Part shown: piece by piece, positions 12,363 to 22,177 of the stretch
How positions within the stretch are numbered: the first letter of the stretch is position 1
Layout of the letters: each line of letters opens with the position of its first letter
From: Hofstenia miamia
Lineage: Eukaryota; Xenacoelomorpha; Acoela; Hofsteniidae
NCBI GenBank assembly: GCA_900660155.1
Contig: CABFPE010000043.1
Location: 991,920-1,055,919, forward strand
DNA length: 64,000 nt
Direction: 5' to 3'
Notes under the pieces: model-generated
What the model was told of the DNA's origin: nothing
Databases searched by the model: none
What the model saw: the letters and a program-made list of their open reading frames with translations, nothing else
Position numbers and translations under genes: made by a program

Positions 12363-12870
12363 TATATATATATATATATATATCGTATCGTGCAAAAAAA
12401 TGATACTCTGATAGTATTGCTTTCATTCTCTATCCCGTCAAAACTAGTGATTTTTTAGCAAAGTTTATTAGACAAAAATTGCAGCGCGCTAAATAAGCAT
12501 TCTAAGCATTAAGTCAAAACTGTGTTTTCATTTGTGACTTGCAGTTTTGGCGGGTTTTTTTACAACAGAAACTTGAATACCTGTTGCTAAACATAGACCT
12601 CGATTACTCGCTATGTCAACGTGCAACAATATTCAATACTTATGCAACATCACACAAATATCAAGAACTACCTACTATATCGGAAATTAAAGAAGATTCA
12701 AAATGGCGAACACGAAGATCGAAAGCCGGGAAGTGGGCGACCACGAAAAATTAAGAGCAACTTAGCTAGAAAAATTTCTTTAATCGCTCTTCAAAATCCT
12801 TTCATATATGCAAAGAAAATTGCAAACAGGCTTAAGTCAGAAAATGGCCTGAAAATTAAAGGCATTAGCT
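12363..12870 (+). mobile_element. Tc1-like transposon, 5' part only
   Basis: After a (TA)n tract (12363-12383) comes a terminal-repeat-like GTGCAAAAAAATGATACTC. A reading then matches the DNA-binding N-terminus of Tc1 transposases: 'RATIFNTYATSHKYQE' (first helix-turn-helix) and, in another frame, 'KPGSGRPRKIKSNLARKI' (the GRPR hinge) and 'ALQNPFIYAKKIANRL' (second helix-turn-helix). The catalytic domain is absent. The similarity stops near 12870, where Penelope-like sequence begins, so one element was truncated by, or joined to, the other. Confidence 0.65.
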
Positions 12871-12874
12871 GTAT

Positions 12875-13490
12875 GTTCGAATGTCGAACAGATTTTATAT
12901 GCTCGATCCAATTTTTACCATCTTAGAACTAATTGGATATCCTCATAATATTTTACGAAAATATTCAGATCATCTATTTGAAAATGATTACTGCCAAGAA
13001 AACCAGCAATATGTGAAAAATACCAAAAAAGAAACGAAAATTGAAGTATATTTGAAAATACCATATCTAAGTAACCAAGTTGAGAAATTCAAAAACGGAG
13101 TGAGAAATGTGAATACAAAACTAAAAATTACTAAGATCACCCCGATTTTTACATTTTTTAAAACAAAAGATATGGTTAATAACAAAGACAATAGGCCTAT
13201 CCCAAAAAACTTAGTTTCATCACTAGTCTACAAATATATATGTGATGATTGCGATAAATCATATATCGGTGAAACTAAGCATTTGAGGTCATCTGAATTC
13301 AAAAATTTTTACCCATCACCATCAAACTAAGGAAGATCAATTTAAAAATTTATTCTAAGTGTATGTAATAAGATCATTTATATTTAGTGTAGTTTATTGT
13401 AAATTTATTTACCGCATATTTTGTAAACTGACGATGATGGTAACACATCGAAATCGATATTTAAGATTGTCGTCACATTCAAATAATATA
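12875..13490 (+). mobile_element. Penelope-like element, 3' end with GIY-YIG part
   Basis: The open stretch 12881-13330 encodes 'VYLKIPYLSNQVEKF', then 'ITPIFTFFKTKD', and ends 'LVYKYICDDCDKSYIGET'. This is the order found at the C-terminus of Penelope-like reverse transcriptases: linker, then the GIY-YIG endonuclease start, where V-Y-x-x-x-C-x-x-C-x-x-x-Y-(I/V)-G-x-T is typical. The reverse transcriptase itself is not present, so this is a 5'-truncated copy. The 3' end runs to a (TA)n tract at 13495 and includes a hammerhead-like motif. Confidence 0.7.
13428..13474 (+). ncRNA. Hammerhead-ribozyme-like motif in the Penelope 3' end
   Basis: The core box CTGACGA is followed by a short hairpin (GATG, loop GTAACA, CATC), the box GAAA, a second helix (CGATA with TTGTCG), and a GTC-type cleavage triplet. 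Penelope-like elements are known to carry hammerhead ribozymes in their terminal repeats. Imperfections are one unpaired base next to each helix and a weak or absent stem I. It may be a decayed ribozyme. Confidence 0.4.
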
Positions 13491-13492
13491 AA

Positions 13493-13494
<2 letters not shown>

Positions 13495-13521
<27 letters not shown>
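13495..13521. repeat. (TA)n microsatellite
   Basis: TA tract directly after the Penelope-like 3' end. Confidence 0.95.
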
Positions 13522-13524
<3 letters not shown>

Positions 13525-15061
13525 GTAACTTTTAAATATTCATATTATGGGGTTCTTAAGCAGCTTAGAAGACTATTTTTAAATGCCCAAATTCTCTAAT
13601 GCCATTTAGTATAATTCTAATGAAAATAAAATTAGATTCCGGTATAGTATATCAAAGAAATAATACTGTTTATATTGCAATACTGCCGGAAAGCTAATTC
13701 TTTGTGTTCATAGAATGACAATAACGAGTAATTTAAGGGTAAAACCGATTTGTACAAAACAAGCAACGTTTCCTTACTCCTTTAATTATTCTAATTAACT
13801 AATTTCTGATAGTTGAAATTTGTTTTAATAAATGACATAGTCTACAGATTTTTTAAATTTTTCAATACAACAATTGAAAACTTTGGCTGTTCACCGGCTT
13901 CAATTTTTTTTCGAAACCAAGAGGATACCTTTAGCGCAATTGTAGGAATAATAGGTATACTAATTTTGACTAAATGGGCAGAAGTTAAAGTAAATTGTTT
14001 CCCCAATTATTTATTATTTGACGTCTAATTGATTCTCTCGTGTAAATTATGTCACTAAATGTGTTTTATTAAAAGAAATTATACTTAAAATTATTTTTAA
14101 CGCCGGTGAAATATTACTTTAATCAAAGATTGAAAAAGGGCCATGCGGGTGGACAATAAACTAATAAGCAACATACTTAGGCATGGAATACGCATTGAAT
14201 ATATTTGATTCCATTGCATTATATATTCTATCATGTAAACGATAGATTTATCAATACTTTTATGTAGTTCATTCCAGCAAAACATTTTTAATGAAATAGG
14301 TTAATCAAAAATTGAGATTTGAATAACTACATATGCAAAATTTTAAGTATGTTTTGTTCATATTTTTTATGTAAGTACTCTCCAGTAGTATTAAAACATG
14401 CTTACGCTGATTTAAGCATTGTCTTATAGCATCAATTTCTGAATTACGCAAATTCAAAATATGAAATTAGAAAACAAATTTCTAGAAACGCTTAAATATC
14501 AAATAAGACAAGTAAATATTAAGTACAAAAACATGCAAATAATTAGTTTTAATGTTAGTTGATGAAAAATATTGTAAAGTTAATTTATCTCCAACTTGTT
14601 TTAAAGAAAACAAGTTTTTGAGTAGTTCCCATTTGTACTATCAGAACCTTGGAAGTTCATTTTACAGAAAACGGGAAATTGCTTTCTAGGTTTTTTCGGT
14701 TTACGGCCCATTTAAAGCAACAATTACTCGGTTTAATTGCTAAATACATCTTGTATTGAATTAGTTCACAGCAAGTTACGGAAGCGTGTTTATACATTCA
14801 ATATGCAAAAATATTAAATTTGCAATATAACGATTTCATAAAAGTTTTTGCTCGCATTTTTCAATTGCGCACAATTTGAATTATGTTCAATCGTTTACTA
14901 AAAGATGGGCATAAACAATTTTAAAAATAAGTTTTCTTGTGATATAATATATTTGTCGCAGTCAAAATCTTGTGTTTATATATTTGGAGCACTAAACATT
15001 TTTTTGGGAAATTTGCTCCATTGATATTTTCAAGTTTGTTAGCAGTCAATGATTATATTGA
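13522..15061. other. Intronic DNA with no recognised gene
   Basis: AT-rich. One 71-codon ORF (13813-14028) has a hydrophobic stretch 'AIVGIIGILIL' but no family match or splice context. Nothing else is visible. Confidence 0.5.
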
Positions 15062-15982
15062 CCTTAAACAGCCTGGGAATTTTTGGAAAAATTTCTTGAG
15101 GCAACTAAATATATTCGATTTTTAACTTTGCGCACAACGTGCCAGGACTGGACTGGAGTAGTATATTTATAGAAAACAAAATACCTGAGGTTAGCTGTTG
15201 CTTCCATGGGCTTTAGACCTCCTGTTTACCAAAACATTAGAAATTGTGAAAATCTTAAAAAATTTTAAAAATTGGAATTTCCAATAAAAATCGTGACCTT
15301 TCTAAGTACTTCAACGACAGAAATACATTTTTTACAAATTTGCAAGAGTATGTTTGTGCACACTTACCTATAGCTATGTCCATGTCTGTCTCAGTTTTCC
15401 AAATTTCATAATTTTCTTAGAGAAATTCCTTTATAAAGGACAGGATGTTTAACCTTAAACAGCCTAGCCTTCCTTTTAAAGGACAAACCGTTTTTCCACA
15501 TTTAGAAAGAATTTTTTATAAGCCTATTTCCAAATTTGAAAATTTTGAGGCATGGGTAGGTCTATTGAGGAACATACTTTAATGCAATGTTGTGTTGAAA
15601 ACTTCCATCAAAGCTTATTGCTGTGGCAAAGGTTGTTGAAAAGATTAACAAGTTTTCTTAGAAATTTTTGAAAAAGATATAAATTGTCTCCATACCTAGT
15701 GTTCATGTATATAAAAGGTTTTCACTGTTTTTTGATATGTGCAAAGATATTCCAAACCCATTGAGGCGTGCCTTGCACAAAGTCAGAGGTCGCGCGGCCG
15801 AAGGCACACCTCGATGAGACAGAACCAGCACACGGATTTAAAGCAAAAAAGAAAGAATGGACTCTCCTCTATTATGGGGTGCTTTCAGTTTGAGCACACC
15901 ATTAATAGTTTTGGAGCTACAGGTGTTTAAGATTTTTTATAGGATCATGAAAATTTTTTGAAAATCCCCAGGCTGTTTAAGG
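15062..15982. mobile_element. Unclassified DNA transposon with TTGA target duplication
   Basis: The left end CCTTAAACAGCCTGGG and the inverted right end CCTTAAACAGCCTGGG are perfect 16 bp terminal inverted repeats, and the likeness continues for about 10 further bases (AATTTTT against GATTTTC). Both are flanked by TTGA (15058-15061 and 15983-15986), so the 921 bp unit is bounded cleanly. A further copy of the end motif, CCTTAAACAGCCTAG, lies inside near 15454. No transposase is visible; a 63-codon ORF at 15739-15930 matches nothing I know. Relatives lie at 2385, 4680 and 20485. The 4 bp duplication excludes hAT (8 bp), Tc1/mariner (TA) and piggyBac (TTAA). Chapaev-like or Academ-like origin is possible but unproven. 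Confidence 0.7.
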
Positions 15983-17882
15983 TTGATTCTAACTGTTAAC
16001 AATTTACCCAAGTTAGAACTTTGAAATTCTTCAGTAAAACGATGCCTACACAACGTATTGCTATAAGCAAACAATATAAATGATTAAATACAAAGAAGAT
16101 TATAAATATAATTCGTTAGAAATTCGGTTTGTGAAATGAACTTCACTGACCTTATAATTTTCAAATATTTTACTCATGGGCAGTGTAGAACCACCTTGGT
16201 ACAAAGCTAAAATATTGCACAAGCAATATTGTAATAAAGTTTGTCCATTTCCCTGTCAACCAATGGTAATGGTAATATTTGTTATAGTAATGAGAATTGT
16301 TTCGTTCCAAGAGTTACGTCCTTAACTAGTGACCATGCAATCACGTGCAAGTTAAAAAAGTTTAGTGATGAATTTGGAACCTTTGATCAAAGCAAATTTT
16401 TACACAAATTTAGGAAAACTGAAGAACAAATTTTCATTTTTAGAGATGTTTTTAATGGCTATCTTTAAAAATAGTGTCGGTTGTTGAAATTGATTTTTGA
16501 GCACACCAAGTAATTAATCAATACAGTCACGCACAGTAATCATTACTTGCAGACAATATCCTGTCACTCTGCATTTCATTCACTAAGACACCGTCAGTTA
16601 AAGATTAAATGTGTGAGAGTATGCATGGATGGCTCTCATTTTTTTGGGCATACTTCAAGTAAATATGAATTTTCGTTCTAAAATTTTAAGAAATAAATGA
16701 AGATAATTTACTTGAAATCCGATACATAATAAAATAATTGATAGTGACAGCACCCTTTCAATCATTTACTGGTTTCAAAGCACATCATATGTTTGTAAGT
16801 CTTGATAATGCATTAACGTGAGTGACTTTTCTTAAGCAGTTAATAGCTGCAAATGATTAAATAATAGTGCTCTATTTTTTAAGACTAACTTAAAAAACAT
16901 TTTTCGTTATTGAATATCTTACCCCTACGTACACGTACATTAGGGCTGGATATCTATCTACAGGACCCATACTGATCTACAAGTCGGTTCATTTCCGTCG
17001 GGTTGCGATGGTTTAGAAAATGATCAAAGATGGATTGGGCTTAGGGTATTTAAAAAATGTAATTTTCTTTAAACTAGTCTTAGAACTTAGGTTAGAATTG
17101 AGATCTTTATGCTCACTGCTGTGACAAAGCCCTAAATTTTTGGAAGCAAGTGTTCAAACCATTAACGAGATTGAATAAAACTTTACTTATACTCTAATTT
17201 GACTTGACTATACTTCAAAGATTAAAAAAAATTTGAGTTAGCTTAGGTGAATTTTTGGTGACCTTATTCCAGCTTTGATGTGTGCATGCATTTTGCGAAG
17301 TATAATTTTGATAGTTATTACAAGTGGGTATTATTCCGATTTCTGGAAATTTTCTCTTTCTCGCTGTTAGTTCTTAGGTTTATTTTAAGCAACTAAAGAT
17401 TGAAAATATGCTTCCGAATCATATTAATTTTTCTCTATTTAAAACATAATAGACCAAAAGTAAAAGTGCATGAAATTGAATTGTATGACGTCATCACAAT
17501 AAACATTGTGTTATTAAATTAATTTTGATTTTGGTAAAGGGATACATTTCGATAAATTCAAATCTTATTTTAAAGATGTAAACGTGTGAACGAATAAATG
17601 CATATAAAACTGAATATTGACATTTATATTTGAGAAAGTACTAACATTTGTAGTATATATTCTTTGTGCAACAGTAGAAGGACAACTTATCTATAGCTGT
17701 GCGTTGTCCCGCCACCATTTCAATTCATTAGTTTCGTGAAGAACAACTAGTTGTCCATATTTAGTTTTCAATTTTAAATCCATAATGAACTCATATACAT
17801 GTAAATAGCTGTTCATAACGTAATGCGGTTAGATAATTGAGAAAATTTAAATTGGCCATTGATCATAATTCTATGTATTTAG
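15983..17882. other. Intronic DNA with no recognised gene
   Basis: AT-rich. Near 16945 the sequence TTAGGGCTGGATATCTATC resembles a solo hAT end. A 75-codon ORF at 16241-16468 matches no family I recognise. The last bases before 17883 form the acceptor of the receptor exon. Confidence 0.5.
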
Positions 17883-18208
17883 GAACGTTCTCCCGGATGA
17901 CCGTAAGATTTCGGATAGAGCGATATTTGGGTTACTACTTTATGGACAGCTATTTACCAGCTATTCTAATTGTAATTTTATCTTGGATACAATTTTTTAT
18001 TAATCGCGCTGCTGTGCCTGCACGCGCTGCCCTTGCTATAATGTGTGTGCTGACAATAACCACACTTACCGTCTCCATCAATTCTCGGACAGCGCGTCTG
18101 TCCAAAGTTAAAGCCTTAGATGTCTACTTCAGTATTTGCTCAACGTTTTGCTTTGCCTCACTTTTGCAGTTTGGTTTGATTTGCTATATGGATACAAAGC
18201 ACAGCACG
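17883..18208 (+). CDS. Cys-loop anion-channel subunit exon, M1 to M3
   Basis: The exon is bounded by acceptor TGTATTTAG| and donor ACG|GTAAAT and encodes 108 residues without a stop. Visible parts are the pre-M1 strand 'RMTVRFRIERYLGYYF', M1 'SYLPAILIVILSWIQFFI', the M1-M2 linker with 'VPAR' (the Pro -2', Ala -1', Arg 0' signature of anion-selective channels), M2 'ALAIMCVLTITTLTVSIN' with Leu at 9', and M3 'ALDVYFSICSTFCFASLL'. The whole matches GABA/glycine/RDL-type subunits. Pore position 6' is Met where RDL and most GABA subunits have Thr. The M2-M3 loop 'TARLSKVKALD' is atypical. The exon enters in phase 1, matching the exon at 6722, and leaves in phase 0. M4 was not found. Orthology to a named subunit cannot be settled by eye. 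Confidence 0.88.
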
Positions 18209-18379
18209 GTAAATAATTTTCTGTCGTATTGATTAACATGTACAGTATATTAGTAGTGTTAATATACAATCAATTGCAACACTTAACATTCTTAGTAATG
18301 TGTAATCAAAGTATTTACCAAGTAGTACAATTTTGTGATTTTCCATAAATTTGTTAAATTTTTACTAGTGATTTTCTAG

Positions 18380-18436
18380 GTTCATGAGGTATATGTTATG
18401 CATAAGCGTTGTAAAATTAAACAAAAACGGAAATGA
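18380..18436 (+). CDS. Possible short next exon of the receptor gene
   Basis: A good acceptor (GTGATTTTCTAG|) is followed in phase 0, as required, by 18 codons, 'VHEVYVMHKRCKIKQKRK', and a stop. A basic segment directly after M3 is what the start of the intracellular loop looks like, but stopping here would leave a subunit without M4. It may be a chance acceptor, an alternative terminal exon, or a sign that the gene is broken. A longer ORF in another frame (18384-18656) does not fit the phase. Confidence 0.2.
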   Translation, partial: VHEVYVMHKRCKIKQKRK

Positions 18437-18773
18437 CTGTCAATGTCAAATACAAAACATGATGGCCTACTGTTTTGAAAAAAAAAGTACATTAAAGAAA
18501 ACAACATATATTTTATTCATAATTTTTGCATGTCTTCTCAATTATCCAAACATTTTGGGCTGTCGATGCTCCAAATTTCCGGATATAGTATTTACTACCA
18601 AATTGTACTTGGCAAAATTTGGAATGACAAGAGTCCAACTTTTACTCTTTTATTAATTTCTTGAGAAACTGACCTTTTCTGACAAAATGATTGCCGTCTT
18701 TTACATTACATTGATACAATAAATCAGATTTCTATAATTGCTTTGCTTGGCGACTCTTCCAAGAGACATTGAA

Positions 18774-19180
18774 TCTGGTGAACGGTGCCATCAGGCGCGC
18801 ACCCGGCCCTTTCGAGGCCAGGATTAAATGAATGAGAATTTAGGCTCTTACAAATTACATTTTTGCTACTGCAGATAAAGTATAACTTCCTTTCATGATG
18901 TTTTGGAAGTGCCAACCTTTTAAAAATAGGCACATATTTCGAAGAAGTAGCTTGGAAAGAGTTACCTATAAAAAGGCAATTAAATAGAACCAAAACAAAA
19001 AATAAATGAAATTGTGAGTATCAAAATACCTGAAAAAATAAATTTCAAATTTTATTCAGTTCATTGGATTTTTATGGGAGTCTCAAATTATATACATTTG
19101 TTTGGCATACATCCTGCCCGCTTTGTCGGCCCGGCTCGCAAATTTTTGTTTTTGCCTATACCCGGCACCGTTCATCCAGA
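18774..19180. mobile_element. Possible MITE with GAACGGTGCC ends
   Basis: The left block TCTGGTGAACGGTGCC is repeated inverted at 19164-19180 as TCTGGATGAACGGTGCC. Just inside both ends are GC-rich stretches (GCGCACCCGGCCC on the left, GCCCGGCTCGC on the right). The unit is about 407 bp and noncoding. The target duplication was not identified. Confidence 0.45.
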
Positions 19181-22081
19181 CCCACAGACATTTACAACTC
19201 GCCTGGTGAAATTTCTCAGTTTAGTTTCAGGTTTTGCATAGTTCTTACTATAAATTGTTCAGAGGTCTTTCTGAACATACAAAAACATTTGTCAGACAAG
19301 TGCCAGAGTCCTACCCAAGAGAATATTTAAATTATTCTAAAACGGCAATAAATTCGGATTAATATTTTAGGTTGTTATATTGATCTAAATGCTTAACACA
19401 ACCTTTTCAGAATACCCTTTTTGGGTACTTTCCCGACCTTTCTGGGAAAAAATAAATCACATAGAGGGTGCTTCGAATGCCTAAACTGTTCACCTCTTTT
19501 CCAAGCCCAACTAATATACTGAAACGACGTCTTCGAGGAATACTATAAACAAAACGATCAACAATACAATTAGCAATTTTAAGCTTAACGTATAAATTAG
19601 AATTGGTATGAAATTGAAATTTTGTTAAATTGATATTTCTCGTGTTATTTGGCATAAATTAACTGCTCGAAGCATCAGCGTTTTTAATAAGAATACTTCC
19701 TGGACCGAGATATTTTTCTTGAAGATTTGTTAAAAGATAAACAATGAAACGAATCAATACTGCAAAACATAATACAGTATTTTCCGGCATATTTACTGAA
19801 TTAAGCTAATGAATTTTTTGGAACATAGACATATTTTTACTGTTCTTTGTTTGATTGCATAAATTAAAAATAGCTATTAATTTTTTTGAAATATTATATT
19901 AAAGACGAATTGCTGTCGATGAACAATCCAGTCTTTTTTTAGAAACGTTGCTCAGTGAGATGTAATAAACAAATTCTCAATTACTGAAAAATAAAAAATG
20001 ATTTAATTGAAGCCGATATTCAAAGACATAATAAACTCATGTCCGGAACTTTTCTTTGTCAATACAAAAGTTTACCCTCGTGGAAATCGGAAAAATTTAC
20101 GCTCAAAGAGTGATGAAGCAATGTAAAGTTTTAGTCAATTTTAAAATTCCCTTTTATCTCAATGTTTTGTAAAACGTATTTAAAAATGTCTACCATTCTT
20201 TTTAATTAATTACTGTCTAGAAAATATAGCCTAACCATTAACACTCGTTGATGTTTGTTTTAATACCAGTTTAACCCTATTTCTACTAGTGTTAATTTTA
20301 AGTAACAAATCGATTTGTCCACAGTTCTATCCATCCTGTTAGGAAATATTGCAAGTCTTTTACATAGACACATCTATTGGTTTGCGCCCGCGCATACAAT
20401 AACGAAGATTTGCGCTAAAACATATTCTTGTCCTTGAAGTGCATGCTAATAAGTTTTATTTTCCATGCAAAATCCTATTTGTAAAAATATTCAAATTCTT
20501 CCCCTACCTAGTGTTCAGATAATGAGGCGGTCTAATGTACATGGGAAGAACAACTACCCTAAAATAATTTTTTCTGAAGAAAAACCATTCGTTCCCTGTG
20601 CACAAAGTCAGAAGTTATCGCGTCTGGGCGTGATAGATCTAGGTCGCGAATTTAAGTCGAAACAGAAAGAGGAGATAATTTTCTATCCTGTGATGCTTTT
20701 AAGTATCTTTATTAGTTCGTGAGTTACACGCGTTTAGGAATTATTGGGGAAACCATCACAGCTATTGAAAAGACTTACGGTTAAATTGGGTATTCCTAAT
20801 TATAATTGCATTAGTCTAGTAATCACAAAAATATAGCAAGAGTCATTAAGGCTTAAAAATTGCTGCTAAAGATGGATAAATTTTAAGATGTTTTATTTGA
20901 AAACAAGAACATAATTTTGAACATTATGCAATTGTTAACAAAATCAAGCATAATATTAAATTTATTGAACATTTCTGGAAGTAAAATAGACTTTCAAACC
21001 AACAGTTGATTTCAACATATTTAACAGTCAGTGATAAATTGTAAATTAGCTGAAGAATCGTAAGAAAGACAATGTGTGAGAATTTCGATTTTGTACAATG
21101 CATATCTATTCCATAACTTAGCAAACATACTGTACGCTTAACTCTTATCTAAATTGATGGAATTCATATTGATTATTGTTATATGCGATTGAACATATTG
21201 AATACTAATAAGAAAAGTGTAAAACAACAGTCAGTTGCATATATTTTGTGTATGTCAAAACAAAGCACTCTATACAACAGACCTCTCCATGAATTAGACA
21301 TTTTGGATCCATTTTAGATGCATGAATAATTACGTATTTTCCAAGTCCACGGATCGATTGTTACTTATATAACAGATGATTAAATGATTAGACATACTAC
21401 AATGGCAAACATACTGATCATTACAGCAAAAATCAATGCTTCTCCACAATCTAGCATAAAACAAATATCTAGCAATTTGGACAATGACAATTAAACTTTC
21501 TATTATCTCAAGAACTTTTTTTTTTCTTATGCATCATGCATGCATTTATATATTTACAAAATTGAATTGAGGAAATTTACAAATTCTAAAATTGATATAT
21601 TTAGAGGAGAATTGTTAAGTATAATTCTTCAGTATCTCAGGAGGCAAATTCTAAGAAAGTTGAAAGAATCGATATTTTCGCTAGATGGCTCTTCCCACTC
21701 ATGTTCATGTTTTCAAACGTCGTGTATTGGTACTATTACTTCAGTACTGAGAACGCCACTCTGGCCATTTAAAACTCAAGCTCTCGACTCTTTCTATTAT
21801 TTGGCTTTATTTGTATAAGTTTATTAAGAATTCACAATTTTTCAAACAATTAATAGATATTGTTGTAAATTTGTTTATACAATAAATATGCAAATAATGT
21901 TGCAGCTTTATAAAAAGTATTAGTTGTGTTTCCGATGAACATCCATAAACCTACTTTGCTTGGATATGCAGAATTCATTATTTGATTAGTTGCGATGCAG
22001 ACTATAGGCATTATTGGTATTGCAAAACTGTTAAGCATATCTCGTAATATAATATAAAAAACTGTTTTAGTTATTTAAATA
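19181..22081. other. No gene recognised
   Basis: AT-rich sequence holding one repeat copy (20485-20740). An ORF at 21540-21818 ends with a hydrophobic 'FYYLALFV' but does not match a receptor M4 segment. Nothing else was supported. Confidence 0.5.
20485..20740 (+). repeat. Internal fragment of the CCTTAAACAG transposon family
   Basis: It shares TACCTAGTGTTC, then CACAAAGTCAGA followed by a CG-rich block, then a GATGCTTT(T/C)A-type block, in the same order as 15690-15880. Neither terminal repeat is preserved. Confidence 0.5.
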
Positions 22082-22140
22082 AAAAATCACTTTTGTCATG
22101 TAAAGTACTTCTTTGTATATTACTTTCAAAAGTGATTTTT
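22082..22140. repeat. Perfect 14 bp hairpin
   Basis: AAAAATCACTTTTG at 22082-22095 is repeated exactly inverted at 22127-22140, around a 31-base loop. The loop itself contains the near-palindrome GTAAAGTACTTC. A (TA)n tract follows at 22151-22177. It could be a small MITE or a transcribed hairpin. Confidence 0.7.
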
Positions 22141-22177
22141 ATTCAGTCGGATATATATATATATATATATATATATA

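Noticed and set aside
18384-18656. 90-codon ORF after the receptor exon as its M4 exon
   Set aside because: The reading frame does not fit the phase-0 end of the receptor exon, and the hydrophobic stretch lacks M4 features.
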